This document shows, one piece after another, positions 33,692 to 42,939 of a stretch of 59,293 bases of DNA (positions within the stretch are counted from its first letter, which is position 1; each line of letters begins with the position of its first letter). Both the position numbers and the translations under genes were made by a program. The notes beneath the pieces were generated by a model. The model had not been told where the DNA came from and did no database searches. It worked only from the letters and a program-made list of their open reading frames with translations. The DNA is from Mesorhizobium sp. 65-26 (lineage in GTDB: Bacteria; Pseudomonadota; Alphaproteobacteria; Rhizobiales; Rhizobiaceae): positions 1-59,293 of the forward strand of contig MKVL01000005.1 of the NCBI GenBank assembly GCA_001899205.1, read 5' to 3'.

Positions 33692-35116
33692 ATGCGTTAC
33701 GAACGAGACATGCGCGGCTACGGAGCCAATCCGCCGGATCCGAAGTGGCCGGGCGGCGCGCATGTGGCGGTGCAGTTCGTCGTCAACTACGAGGAAGGCG
33801 GCGAGAACTGCGTCCTCCATGGCGACAAGGCCTCCGAAGCCTTCCTGTCCGAGATCGTCGGCGCGGCGCCCTGGCTCGGCCAGCGCCATTGGAACATGGA
33901 ATCGATCTACGAATACGGCGCGCGCGCCGGCTTCTGGCGGTTGCTCAGGATGTTCACGCAGGCGCAGGTGCCAGTCACCTGCTACGGCGTCGCCACCGCG
34001 CTCGCCCGTTCGCCAGACCAGGTTGCCGCCATGCAGGAGGCCGGCTGGGAGATCGCCTCGCACGGGCTGCGCTGGATCGACTACCGCGACCATAGCGCCG
34101 AGGACGAACGCCGCGACCTGGAGGAGGCTATCCGCCTGCATTACGAGGTGACCGGCGCGCGGCCGACCGGATGGTACACCGGACGCACCTCGGTCAACAC
34201 GGTGCGGCTGGCCGCCGAGGAAGGCGGGTTCGACTACGTATCCGATACGTATGACGACGAACTGCCCTACTGGTTCGACCGCGACGGCATCGAGAAGCCG
34301 CAGCTCATCATTCCCTACACGCTCGACGCCAACGATATGCGCTTCGCGACGCCGCAGGGATTCAATTCGGGCGACCAGTTCTTTGCCTATCTGAAGGACA
34401 ATTTCGATACGCTCTACGCCGAGGGCAAGGCCGGCCGGCCACGCATGATGAACATCGGGCTGCACTGCCGGCTCATCGGGCGCCCCGGGCGGGCCGCGGC
34501 GCTGCAGCGGTTCATCGACTACGTGAACTCGCACGACAAGGTCTGGCTCGCGCGGCGCATCGACATCGCCAGCCACTGGCGCCAGACGCATCCCTACAAG
34601 GCGCCGGCGCTCAGGCCCTCGCGGATGGAGTTCGAGCCCTTCGTGCATGCCTTCGGCGGCATCTTCGAGCATTCGCCGTGGATTGCCGAGCGCGCCTACG
34701 AGCTGGAGCTCGGCCCGGCGCATGACAGCGCCGGCGGCCTTCACAACGCGCTTTGCCGCGCCTTTCGCGCCGCCAGCGAGGCCGAGCAACTGTCGGTGCT
34801 GAACGCCCATCCCGACCTTGCCGGCAAGCTTGCACGCGCCAAGCGGCTGACGCCGGAATCGGCCAAGGAGCAGGCCTCCGCAGGGCTCGACGCGCTGACC
34901 GACCAGGAGCGCGAACTCTTCTCCAAGCTCAACGCCGCCTACGTCACCACGTTCGGCTTCCCCTTCATCATCGCGGTCAAGGGCAAGACGAAGGAGGAAA
35001 TCCTCGCCGAATTCGAGACCCGCATCGGCAACAGCCGCGGCGTCGAATTTGCGACCGCTTGCAAGCAGGTCGAACGGATCGCCCTGCTTCGCCTGAAAGA
35101 CATGCTGCCACTCTAG
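33692..35116 (+). CDS. puuE: Bifunctional allantoinase (PuuE) / OHCU decarboxylase (UraD) fusion
   Basis: A 474-residue fusion. Residues 1 to about 305 are PuuE, the metal-independent allantoinase of the polysaccharide deacetylase fold ([54 protein letters not shown]). Residues about 315-474 are OHCU decarboxylase UraD ([29 protein letters not shown]). The protein thus makes S-allantoin from OHCU and opens it to allantoate, two consecutive steps. ATG 33692 has AGGGAGGG upstream. Divergent from uraH, first gene of a four-gene operon. Confidence 0.93.
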   Translation: MRYERDMRGYGANPPDPKWPGGAHVAVQFVVNYEEGGENCVLHGDKASEAFLSEIVGAAPWLGQRHWNMESIYEYGARAGFWRLLRMFTQAQVPVTCYGVATALARSPDQVAAMQEAGWEIASHGLRWIDYRDHSAEDERRDLEEAIRLHYEVTGARPTGWYTGRTSVNTVRLAAEEGGFDYVSDTYDDELPYWFDRDGIEKPQLIIPYTLDANDMRFATPQGFNSGDQFFAYLKDNFDTLYAEGKAGRPRMMNIGLHCRLIGRPGRAAALQRFIDYVNSHDKVWLARRIDIASHWRQTHPYKAPALRPSRMEFEPFVHAFGGIFEHSPWIAERAYELELGPAHDSAGGLHNALCRAFRAASEAEQLSVLNAHPDLAGKLARAKRLTPESAKEQASAGLDALTDQERELFSKLNAAYVTTFGFPFIIAVKGKTKEEILAEFETRIGNSRGVEFATACKQVERIALLRLKDMLPL

Positions 35117-35175
35117 TTTTCACGTCGGAGAGCGCTCCACGTTTCTCCCGGAATTGTTCTGAAGGTCAGGACCAC

Positions 35176-36030
35176 ATGGACACGATCAAGATGCCCGAGC
35201 GTACCTACTATGCGCCGCATGGCGGCCACCCCGGCCAGGGTGAACTCCTGACCGGCCGCGCCGTCTTCACCGAGGCCTACGCCGTCATCCCCAAGGGTGT
35301 GATGCAGGACATCGTCACCAGCGCCCTGCCGCTCTGGGACAAGACCCGCGCCTGGATCATCGCGCGGCCGCTGTCGGGCTTCGCCGAGACATTTTCGCAA
35401 TACATCGTCGAGATCGAACCGGGCGGCGGCAGCGACCGGCCGGAACCAGACCCGGAAGCCGAAGGCGTGCTGTTCGTGGTCGAGGGCGAGCTCACCGTGT
35501 CGCTCGCCGGCAAGCAGCATGTGCTGCGGCCGGGCGGCTTCGCCTTCCTGCCGCCGTCGAGCGGCTGGACGGTGCGGAACACGAGCCGCGAGGCGGTGCG
35601 CTTCCACTGGGTCAGGAAGGCCTACGAGGCTGTCGACGGCCTCGACACGCCTGAAGCCTTCTTCACCAACGAGCAGCAGATCGCGCCGACGCCGATGCCG
35701 GGCACGGAAGGCCGCTGGGCGACGACCCGCTTCGTCGACCCGGCAGACCTGCGCCACGACATGCATGTGACCATCGTCACCCTGCAGCCGGGCGCCGTCA
35801 TCCCGTTCGCCGAGACGCATGTGATGGAGCACGGCCTCTACGTGCTGGAGGGCAAGGCGGTCTATCGCCTCAACCAGGACTGGGTCGAAGTCGAGGCCGG
35901 CGACTTCATGTGGCTGCGCGCCTTCTGCCCGCAGGCCTGCTACGCCGGCGGCCCCGGCAATTTCCGCTACCTTCTCTACAAGGACGTCAACCGGCACGCC
36001 AAGCTCGGCGGCACGAGGCGCGCGCCGTGA
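35176..36030 (+). CDS. allE: (S)-ureidoglycine aminohydrolase (bicupin)
   Basis: A 284-residue bicupin. Both cupin halves are visible: EGVLFVVEGELTVSL with FAFLPPSSGWT, and IPFAETHVMEHGLYVLEGKAVY with GDFMWLRAFCPQACYAGG. The C-terminal cupin keeps the Mn-ligand pattern (His, Glu, His). It removes ammonia from (S)-ureidoglycine to give (S)-ureidoglycolate. The gene lies 59 bases after puuE and overlaps allA (GTGA). The step that supplies its substrate, allantoate amidohydrolase, is not encoded in the window. Confidence 0.9.
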   Translation: MDTIKMPERTYYAPHGGHPGQGELLTGRAVFTEAYAVIPKGVMQDIVTSALPLWDKTRAWIIARPLSGFAETFSQYIVEIEPGGGSDRPEPDPEAEGVLFVVEGELTVSLAGKQHVLRPGGFAFLPPSSGWTVRNTSREAVRFHWVRKAYEAVDGLDTPEAFFTNEQQIAPTPMPGTEGRWATTRFVDPADLRHDMHVTIVTLQPGAVIPFAETHVMEHGLYVLEGKAVYRLNQDWVEVEAGDFMWLRAFCPQACYAGGPGNFRYLLYKDVNRHAKLGGTRRAP

Positions 36031-36533
36031 GCGGCGTGATCATCGCTAGGCAGCTGACCCGGGAGAATTTCGCCCCGTTCGGCGACGTGATCGAGATTGG
36101 CGGCGACAACCACTACCCGATCAATGGCGGCAAGGCCGAACGCTATCATGCGCTCGCCACGGCGGACGCGACCGGGTCGAACGCAAGCGTGCTGATCTCG
36201 ATGGTGCGCGGCACGCCCTACGCCTTCCCGCTGAAGCTGACCATGGTCGAGCGCCATCCGTTCGGCAGCCAGGCCTTCATCCCGCTGTCGCCGCGTCCTT
36301 TCCTGGTGGTGGTGTGCCATGACGGCCGCGACGGCCCGGAGATCCCGCACGCCTTCATCACCGCGCCCGGCCAGGGCATCAACTACCGGCGCAACCTCTG
36401 GCACGGCGTGCTGACGCCGATCGGCGAGAGCCAGGACTTCCTGATCGTCGACCGGGGTGGCGACGGCTCCAACCTCGAGGAGTTCCACTTCTCGCACCCT
36501 TACGAAATCCATTTGCCCGACGGAGCCGCGTGA
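36027..36533 (+). CDS. allA: Ureidoglycolate lyase
   Basis: A 168-residue AllA. Family marks are FAPFGDVIEI, ISMVRGTPYAFPLKLTMVERHP, GSQAFIPL and the catalytic region GQGINYRRNLWHGVL. It splits ureidoglycolate into glyoxylate and urea. The start is GTG 36027, which overlaps the stop of the aminohydrolase (GTGA); no ATG fits the conserved N-terminus. Its own stop overlaps the start of the following deaminase (TGATG). Confidence 0.9.
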   Translation: MSGVIIARQLTRENFAPFGDVIEIGGDNHYPINGGKAERYHALATADATGSNASVLISMVRGTPYAFPLKLTMVERHPFGSQAFIPLSPRPFLVVVCHDGRDGPEIPHAFITAPGQGINYRRNLWHGVLTPIGESQDFLIVDRGGDGSNLEEFHFSHPYEIHLPDGAA

Positions 36534-37126
36534 TGGCCGATGTTTCGCTGATCGACCGGCTGTTGGACGTCATCGAGAACGACATCGTGCCGAAGACCGC
36601 CGAGGGCGTGGCGCACGGCAACAAGCTGTTCGGCGCCGCGATCCTGCGCAAGGAGGACCGTTCGCTGGTGCTGGCCGAGACCAACAACGAGATGGAGAAC
36701 CCGCTCTGGCATGGCGAGGTGCACTGCCTGAAGCGCTTCTACGAAATGCCGCGCGCCGAGCGCGTCGATACGAAGGATGCCATCTTCCTCGCCACGCACG
36801 AGCCCTGCTCGCTCTGCCTGTCGGCCATCACCTGGACCGGTTTCGACAATTTCTACTACCTGTTCAGCCACGAGGATTCGCGCGACAGCTTCGCCATCCC
36901 GCATGACCTGAAGATCCTGAAGGAGGTCTTCACCCTCGATCCCGGCGGCTACAACGCCGAGAACGCCTACTGGAAGAGCTTCTCCATCCGCAGGCTGGCG
37001 CGCGCCCTGCCCGATGGCGAGCGCCAGCGGCTGGAGGCGCGGATCGGAAAGATCGCCGCGCGCTACGACGCGTTGTCGGATGCCTACCAGGCAAGCAAGG
37101 CCGACAATGACATTCCTCTGAACTGA
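36533..37126 (+). CDS. Cytidine/deoxycytidylate deaminase-fold nucleobase or nucleoside deaminase
   Basis: A 197-residue zinc deaminase. The CDA-fold site is visible as WHGEVHCL (His and Glu) and EPCSLCLSAI (the PCxxC pair). It is longer than tRNA adenosine deaminases and has a C-terminal helical part (residues 140-197). The ATG is fused to the allA stop (TGATG), so it belongs to the purine operon. guaD already provides a guanine deaminase of a different fold, so this enzyme may act on another purine or on a pathway intermediate; the substrate cannot be named. Confidence 0.8.
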   Translation: MADVSLIDRLLDVIENDIVPKTAEGVAHGNKLFGAAILRKEDRSLVLAETNNEMENPLWHGEVHCLKRFYEMPRAERVDTKDAIFLATHEPCSLCLSAITWTGFDNFYYLFSHEDSRDSFAIPHDLKILKEVFTLDPGGYNAENAYWKSFSIRRLARALPDGERQRLEARIGKIAARYDALSDAYQASKADNDIPLN

Positions 37127-37272
37127 GCACAGCGCGGCGATCGCTCGGGTTGCGGGCATGCTCTCTTTCGCCTGAACGAGCGGGGGGCGGCCGGCGGCCA
37201 AGTCGCATATTTCGCTGCGCCAGTCGTGATTAGCGATTGAAAGTCCGCGCGGCGCGAGGCGTTATGCGCGCC

Positions 37273-39258
37273 ATGAAAACAGTCACAGAATTCCCCCGCA
37301 AGGTCGTCGAATTTCCGGACATGGGCATCGTCATGCCGGATGGCTGCCGGCTGTCGGCGCGCATATGGATACCGGAGGACGCCGCCGACAATCCGGTGCC
37401 GGCAATCCTGGAGCACCTGCCCTACCGCAAGCGCGACGGCACCATCTTCCGCGACCAGCTCACCCATCCCTATTTCGCCGGGCACGGCTACGCCTCGATC
37501 CGCGTCGACATGCGCGGCAATGGCGATTCCGAAGGGCTGATGGACGACGAATACACCGAGCAGGAGCTGCAGGATGCCTGCGACGTCATCGCCTGGGCGG
37601 CCAGCCAGCCCTGGTGCAACGGCAATGTCGGCATGATGGGCATCTCCTGGGGCGGCTTCAACTGCCTGCAGGTGGCGGCCAAGCAGCCGCCGGCGCTGAA
37701 GGCGGTGATCAGCCTCTGCTCGACGGTCGATCGCTATGCCGACGACATCCATTACAAGGGCGGCTGCCTGCTGCTGGAGAATGTCGGCTGGGCCTCGACC
37801 ATGCTGTCCTATTCGTCGCGGCCGCCGGATCCGGCGATATCCGGTGAAAACAGATGGCGCGAGCTGTGGCTGCAGCGGCTTGAGAACCAGCCCTTCCTGG
37901 CGGAGGTATGGCTTGGCCACCAGCATCGCGACGCGTACTGGAAGCGCGGCTCGATCTGCGAGGATTTCTCCGCCGTCAAGGCGGCGGTGCTGTCGATCGG
38001 CGGCTGGCATGACGGCTACCGCAACACGATCTCCCACCTGGTCTCGAACATCCAGTCGCCGGTGAAGGGCATCGTCGGCCCCTGGATCCATAAATATCCG
38101 CACTATGCCGGCCCCAAGCCTGCCATAGGCTTCCTGCAAGAAGCCCTGCGCTGGTGGGACCACTGGCTGAAGGGCGTTGAAACCGGCGTCGAGGCCGATC
38201 CGGCCTATCGCGCCTATGTCATGGACAGCGTGCGTCCTGCGCGCTGGCACCCAGAGCGTCCGGGCCGCTGGGTGGCCGAGCAGCAATGGCCGTCCGCCAA
38301 CATCAAGGTCGAGGCGATCGAGCTCATCCCGCAGGGCGCCAGGCCGGCGATCGTGGCCACGCCGCAGACCTGCGGCCTCACGGGCGGCGAGTACTTCCCC
38401 TTCACCTTTGGTCCGGAACTGCCGGGCGACCAGCGCCCGGACGACGCGCTCTCCGTGTGCTTCGACCAGCCTGAACTAAGCGAAGCCATCGACATCGTCG
38501 GCGCGCCCGAGGTCGAGATCCGCGTCGCCTCCGACCGCAGGCAGGCCAACATCGCCGTCCGCCTCTGCGACGTGCATCCCGACGGCGCGTCGGAGCTGAT
38601 CTCCTATGGCGTACTCAACCTAACCCATCGCAATTCGCACGAATTCCCCGAGGCGCTGGTGCCGGGCGAAACGGTTTCGGCGCGCGTCGTGCTCGACCAG
38701 TGCGCCTATCGCGTGCCGGCGGGGCACCGGCTGCGCATCGCCGTCTCGAACGCCTACTGGCCGATGATATGGCCCTCGCCGGAGGCCGTCCGCCTCGACC
38801 TTTCGAAGGCGACGCTGAAACTGCCGGTGCGGCCGCTGGCCAAGGGCGATGAGGTCTCCTTCCCTGAGGCGGAAGGGGCGAAGCCATGGGCAACCGAGAC
38901 AATCCGGCCCGCCAATTCGGAGCGCCATGTCGACCGTGACGAAAAGAGCGGAAATGTCACGCTTTCGATCGTCGACGACTTCGGCGAAGTGCGCGATCTC
39001 GAGCACGGCCTCGTCAACGGCAGCATCGTGCGCGAGACATGGGTGATCCACCGCGACGATCCGCTTTCGGCCTCGGGACGGACGCACTGGACGCAGACCC
39101 TGTCGCGAAATGAATGGTCCGTGCGCACGGAAACGATGGCTGAAATGCGTTCCGACGCGCAAAACTTTATCGTAAACGCCAGAATCGAGGCCTATGAGGG
39201 CGAGAAACTGGTTTTCCAGCGTGATTTCGAACAGAAAGTTCCGCGCGTTCTTCTCTGA
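37273..39258 (+). CDS. CocE/NonD-family (S15-like) hydrolase
   Basis: A 661-residue alpha/beta hydrolase. The nucleophile is S125 in GMMGISWGGFNCLQ, the oxyanion region is YRKRDG, and the catalytic His is probably in GPWIHKYPHYAGP. The C-terminal half is the jelly-roll domain of CocE and X-Pro dipeptidyl peptidases. It is expected to cleave acyl, ester or amide bonds. No signal peptide is seen. ATG 37273 is preferred; ATG 37264 is possible and has GAGG only three bases away. A peptide-type ABC operon begins 155 bases downstream, so the substrate is probably imported by it. Confidence 0.85.
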   Translation: MKTVTEFPRKVVEFPDMGIVMPDGCRLSARIWIPEDAADNPVPAILEHLPYRKRDGTIFRDQLTHPYFAGHGYASIRVDMRGNGDSEGLMDDEYTEQELQDACDVIAWAASQPWCNGNVGMMGISWGGFNCLQVAAKQPPALKAVISLCSTVDRYADDIHYKGGCLLLENVGWASTMLSYSSRPPDPAISGENRWRELWLQRLENQPFLAEVWLGHQHRDAYWKRGSICEDFSAVKAAVLSIGGWHDGYRNTISHLVSNIQSPVKGIVGPWIHKYPHYAGPKPAIGFLQEALRWWDHWLKGVETGVEADPAYRAYVMDSVRPARWHPERPGRWVAEQQWPSANIKVEAIELIPQGARPAIVATPQTCGLTGGEYFPFTFGPELPGDQRPDDALSVCFDQPELSEAIDIVGAPEVEIRVASDRRQANIAVRLCDVHPDGASELISYGVLNLTHRNSHEFPEALVPGETVSARVVLDQCAYRVPAGHRLRIAVSNAYWPMIWPSPEAVRLDLSKATLKLPVRPLAKGDEVSFPEAEGAKPWATETIRPANSERHVDRDEKSGNVTLSIVDDFGEVRDLEHGLVNGSIVRETWVIHRDDPLSASGRTHWTQTLSRNEWSVRTETMAEMRSDAQNFIVNARIEAYEGEKLVFQRDFEQKVPRVLL

Positions 39259-39278
39259 TATCTGACCGGCTTGGTCCA

Positions 39279-39315
39279 AATGCGACGTGCGATTTACGCC
39301 ACGGCATGTCGCATT
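39279..39315. other. Long-loop inverted repeat between hydrolase and binding-protein genes
   Basis: AATGCGAC (39279-39286) and GTCGCATT (39308-39315) form a perfect 8-bp inverted repeat separated by 21 bases. It could be an operator for the transporter genes or a weak terminator; neither is shown. Confidence 0.35.
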
Positions 39316-39412
39316 CGGTCTTGCGTGCCGCTTTGGCTTGCGGCCATTATTCTCCTCACAAGAACCAAAAAGAACGACCGTCAGGTCGAAACCACAGAGT
39401 GAGGAACTCATC

Positions 39413-41002
39413 ATGACGAACGAACTGGAATTTCTTAGCCGGCGCGTTGCGTCGGGCAAGCTCAGCCGCCGCGACTTTCTGGGTCGGGCGGCGGCACTCG
39501 GCGTGACCGCGACTTTCGCCAATTCGCTGCTTTCGAACGCGGCGAAGGCGGCTGGCCCGGTCAAGGGCGGCACGCTGAAGGCCGGCCTGCAGGGCGGCGA
39601 ATCGACCAATAGCCTCGACCCGGCGACCTTCCTCAGCCAGGTTCCGTTCGCTTTCGGCAAGTGCTGGGGTGAAACGCTTGTCGAGCTCGCGCCTGGCGGC
39701 GGCATCGAATATCGCATCGCCGAGGAGATCGGCAGCTCCAAGGACGCCAAGACCTGGACGATGAAGATCCGCAAGGGCGTCCAGTTCCACAACGGCAAGG
39801 AAGTGACGGCGGACGACGTGGTGGCGACGCTGAAGCGCCACAGCGACGAGAAGTCGAAGTCTGGCGCGCTGGGCGTGCTGAAGAGCATCGACACCATCAA
39901 GACAGATGGCGGCAATGTCGTGGTCACGCTCAAGGACCCGAACGCCGACATGCCTTACCTGATGGCGGATTACCATCTGATCATCCAGCCGAACGGCGGC
40001 CTGGACAAGCCCGATGCCGGCATCGGCACCGGGCCCTACAAGGTGACCGTAAACCAGCCTGGCGTGAAACATGGCGGCGAGCGCTTCGCCAACTACTGGA
40101 ACGCCGACAAATACGGCCATGCCGACCAGGTTGAAATCATCGTCGTGAACGACCCGACGGCCCGCATGGCGGCGCTGCAGGGCGGCCAGGTGAACATGAT
40201 CAACCGCGTCGAGCCGAAGATCGTCGACCTGGTCAAGCGGCTGCCGGGCGTGACCATCCGCGCCGCCTCCGGCCGCGGCTTCTATCCCTTCAACATGTTC
40301 TGCGACACCGCGCCCTTCGACAAGAACGACCTGCGCATGGCGTTGAAGCTGGCGATGGACCGCGAGGAGATGCTGAACAAGATCCTGCGCGGCTATGGCT
40401 CGGTCGGCAACGACATGCCGGTCAACAAGGCCTATCCGCTGTTCTCCGACGATTTCGAGCAGCGCAAGTTCGATCCGGACAAGGCGAAGTTCCACTACAA
40501 GAAGTCCGGCCACGACGGATCGATCCTGCTCAGGACATCGGATGTCGCCTTCCCCGGCGCCGTCGACGCGGCCCAGCTCTACCAGCAGAGCTGCGCCAAG
40601 GCCGGCATCAAGATCGAGATCAAGCGCGAGCCGGGCGACGGCTACTGGACCGAGGTCTGGAACAAGCAGCCCTTCTCGCTCTCCTACTGGGGCGGCCGTC
40701 CGACCCAGGACCAGATGTACTCGACCGCCTACCTCTCGACGGCGGACTGGAACGACACCCGCTGGAAGCGCGAGGATTTCGACAAGATGGTGCTCGCGGC
40801 GCGCGGCGAGCTCGACGAGGCCAAGCGCAAGAAGATCTACCGCGACATGGGCCAGATGATGCGCGACGAAGGCGGCCTGATCGTGCCGTTCTTCAACCAG
40901 TTCGTCGACGCGACAGGCAAGGGTGTCGAGGGCTGGGTCGAAAATCCGGCGCAGGAGCTCAGCAACGGCCACGCCCTGATCGAGTGCTGGCTGCAGGCCT
41001 GA
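39413..41002 (+). CDS. ABC transporter substrate-binding protein, family 5 (peptide/opine type), copy 1
   Basis: A 529-residue periplasmic binding protein. The twin-arginine leader is LSRRDFLGRAAALG. The SBP_bac_5 signatures are visible (AEEIGSSKDAKTWTMKIRKGVQFHNGKEVTADDV region, GPYKVTVNQPG, and SYWGGRPTQDQMYSTAYLSTADWND region). Expected substrates are peptides, opines or similar compounds. ATG 39413 has GTGAGGA upstream. A strong hairpin follows the stop, and a close paralogue (44705-46291) lies on the other side of the permease/ATPase genes. Confidence 0.9.
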   Translation: MTNELEFLSRRVASGKLSRRDFLGRAAALGVTATFANSLLSNAAKAAGPVKGGTLKAGLQGGESTNSLDPATFLSQVPFAFGKCWGETLVELAPGGGIEYRIAEEIGSSKDAKTWTMKIRKGVQFHNGKEVTADDVVATLKRHSDEKSKSGALGVLKSIDTIKTDGGNVVVTLKDPNADMPYLMADYHLIIQPNGGLDKPDAGIGTGPYKVTVNQPGVKHGGERFANYWNADKYGHADQVEIIVVNDPTARMAALQGGQVNMINRVEPKIVDLVKRLPGVTIRAASGRGFYPFNMFCDTAPFDKNDLRMALKLAMDREEMLNKILRGYGSVGNDMPVNKAYPLFSDDFEQRKFDPDKAKFHYKKSGHDGSILLRTSDVAFPGAVDAAQLYQQSCAKAGIKIEIKREPGDGYWTEVWNKQPFSLSYWGGRPTQDQMYSTAYLSTADWNDTRWKREDFDKMVLAARGELDEAKRKKIYRDMGQMMRDEGGLIVPFFNQFVDATGKGVEGWVENPAQELSNGHALIECWLQA

Positions 41003-41015
41003 CGGTGAAAGCGGG

Positions 41016-41040
41016 AAAGGCCGGTCTGTCACCGGCCTTT
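41016..41040 (+). terminator. Hairpin after the first binding-protein gene (partial terminator)
   Basis: Perfect 10-bp stem AAAGGCCGGT (41016-41025) and ACCGGCCTTT (41031-41040), loop CTGTC, ending in TTT and followed by CTTCG. It stands between the binding-protein gene and the permease genes of one operon, so it probably lets only some transcripts pass and keeps binding-protein mRNA high. Confidence 0.75.
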
Positions 41041-41099
41041 CTTCGTGTCGTGGTCTTTTGCAAGGACCGCTGTCCTTCTTTCAACGCTACAGGTTGCAG

Positions 41100-42059
41100 A
41101 TGTCGACTCCGATCCTGAGACTGGTGGCTCAGCGGATTGCGCTGGGCATCCTTCTTTTGCTGGCCGTTTCGGTCCTCATTTTCGCCGGGACGCAGATTCT
41201 GCCCGGCGACGTCGCCCAGGCCATCCTCGGCCAGTCGGCGACGCCGGAGGCGCTGGCGAACCTGCGCGAGCAGCTCGGCCTCAACGACCCGGCGTGGCTG
41301 CGCTACGTGCACTGGCTCGGCGGGATATTGCATGGCGATTTCGGCACCGCGCAGTCGAGCGGGCTGGACATCGCCAGCTCGATCCGCGTGCGCCTGAAGA
41401 ACACGCTGTTCCTGGCGGCCTGCGCGGCGATCGTCGCCGTGCCGCTTGCCATCGTCCTCGGCCTGATCGCCGTGCGGTACCGCAACGGCTTCGTCGACAA
41501 GCTGATATCCGGCCTGGCGCTGGCCTCGACCTCGTTCCCCGAATTCTTCATCGGCTACGTGCTGATCTTCGTCTTCGCGGTGCACTGGCAGATCTTCCCC
41601 AGCATCTCGACCGTGGACGAGACGACGCCGTTCCTCGAAAGGCTGCAGGCCGTCGTCCTGCCGGCGACGGCGCTGACGCTGGTGGTGCTGGCGCACATGA
41701 TGCGCATGACGCGGGCGGCGATCCTCAACGTCATGCAATCGGCCTATATCGAGACCGCCGAGCTGAAGGGCCTGAAACCCTTCGACATCATCCGCAAGCA
41801 TGCCTTTCCAAACGCCATCGCGCCGGTCGTCAACGTCGTGATGCTGAACCTGGCCTACCTCATCGTCGGCGTCGTCGTGGTGGAGGTGATCTTCGTCTAC
41901 CCCGGCATGGGACAGTATCTGGTCGACCATGTCGCCAAGCGCGACGTGCCCGTGGTCCAGGCCGTCGGCCTGATCTTCGCCGCGGTCTACATCTCGCTCA
42001 ACATCGTTGCCGACATCGCCGCCATCCTGGCCAATCCGAGATTGAGGCATCCGAAATGA
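41100..42059 (+). CDS. ABC transporter permease (DppB type)
   Basis: A 319-residue inner-membrane permease with about six helices. The first helix and the periplasmic loop with GDVAQAILGQSATPEALANLR (only partly conserved beyond the family's LGDPA pattern) are typical DppB. The ATPase-contact EAA loop is visible as YIETAELKGLKPFDIIRKHAFPNA. ATG 41100 begins MSTPILRLVAQRI. With the DppC-type gene it forms the channel. Confidence 0.9.
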   Translation: MSTPILRLVAQRIALGILLLLAVSVLIFAGTQILPGDVAQAILGQSATPEALANLREQLGLNDPAWLRYVHWLGGILHGDFGTAQSSGLDIASSIRVRLKNTLFLAACAAIVAVPLAIVLGLIAVRYRNGFVDKLISGLALASTSFPEFFIGYVLIFVFAVHWQIFPSISTVDETTPFLERLQAVVLPATALTLVVLAHMMRMTRAAILNVMQSAYIETAELKGLKPFDIIRKHAFPNAIAPVVNVVMLNLAYLIVGVVVVEVIFVYPGMGQYLVDHVAKRDVPVVQAVGLIFAAVYISLNIVADIAAILANPRLRHPK

Positions 42060-42117
42060 CGGGGAGCATCCGGAGACATGGGGCGGATGCGGAACGATCA
42101 GAGGGGGCAATGAGCCA

Positions 42118-42939
42118 ATGGGCCTGAAACAAATCCCGGTCACCGCCTGGATCGGCCTCATCCTGACAGGCGCCTTCGCGTTCTGCGCCATCTTCGCGCC
42201 GTGGATCGCGCCGCATGGCAATGGCGAGATCGTCGGCGACGTCTGGGAGCCGATGTCGGCCGCCCATTGGCTGGGCACCGACAATCTCGGCCGCGACCTC
42301 ATCTCGCGCATGATCTACGGCGCCCGCATAACGATCGAGATCGCGGTCCTGGCAACGGCGCTGTCCTTCTCGCTCGGCTCGATCCTGGGCTTCACGGCCG
42401 CCGTTTTCGGCGGCTGGTTCGATACGCTGATGTCGCGCTTCGTCGACCTGCTGATGTCGATCCCGACGCTGATCTTCGGCCTCGTGGTGCTTTCGGTGCT
42501 GCCGGCGAACACGCTGACCCTGATCCTGGTCATGGGCATCCTCGATTCGACACGCGTCTACCGACTGTCGCGCGCGGTCGCCGTCGACATCAACGTCATG
42601 GATTTCGTCGAGGCGGCTAAGCTGCGCGGCGAAGGCAAGGCCTGGATCATCTTCCGCGAGATCCTGCCCAATGCGCTGTCGCCGCTGGTCGCCGAGCTCG
42701 GCGTGCGCTTCATCTTCGCCGTGCTCTTCCTGTCGGCGCTCTCCTTCCTCGGCCTTGGCGTGCAGCCGCCGGATTCCGACTGGGGCGGCATGGTCAAGGA
42801 GAACAAGGACGGCATCGTCTTCGGCATTCCGGCGGCGCTTATCCCGGCGGCCGCGATCGCGGTGCTCGCCATCTCGGTCAACCTGGTCGCCGACTGGGTG
42901 CTCAACCGCACGACGAGCCTGAAGGGAGGGCGCGGCTGA
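42118..42939 (+). CDS. ABC transporter permease (DppC type)
   Basis: A 273-residue permease. The DppC-type features are HWLGTDNLGRDLISRMIYGAR after the first helix (GTDxxGRD) and the EAA loop DFVEAAKLRGEGKAWIIFREILPNA. FLGLGVQPPDSDWGGMV near the C-terminus is a further hallmark. The listed stretches are described as visible positions. The stop overlaps the ATPase start by one base (TGATG). Confidence 0.9.
   Translation: MGLKQIPVTAWIGLILTGAFAFCAIFAPWIAPHGNGEIVGDVWEPMSAAHWLGTDNLGRDLISRMIYGARITIEIAVLATALSFSLGSILGFTAAVFGGWFDTLMSRFVDLLMSIPTLIFGLVVLSVLPANTLTLILVMGILDSTRVYRLSRAVAVDINVMDFVEAAKLRGEGKAWIIFREILPNALSPLVAELGVRFIFAVLFLSALSFLGLGVQPPDSDWGGMVKENKDGIVFGIPAALIPAAAIAVLAISVNLVADWVLNRTTSLKGGRG

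Noticed and set aside
39356-41032. Minus-strand open frame of 558 codons over the first binding-protein gene
   Set aside because: Shadow of the conserved gene; a similar shadow lies over copy 2 at 44621-46129, so its similarity to that frame reflects the paralogy of the real genes.
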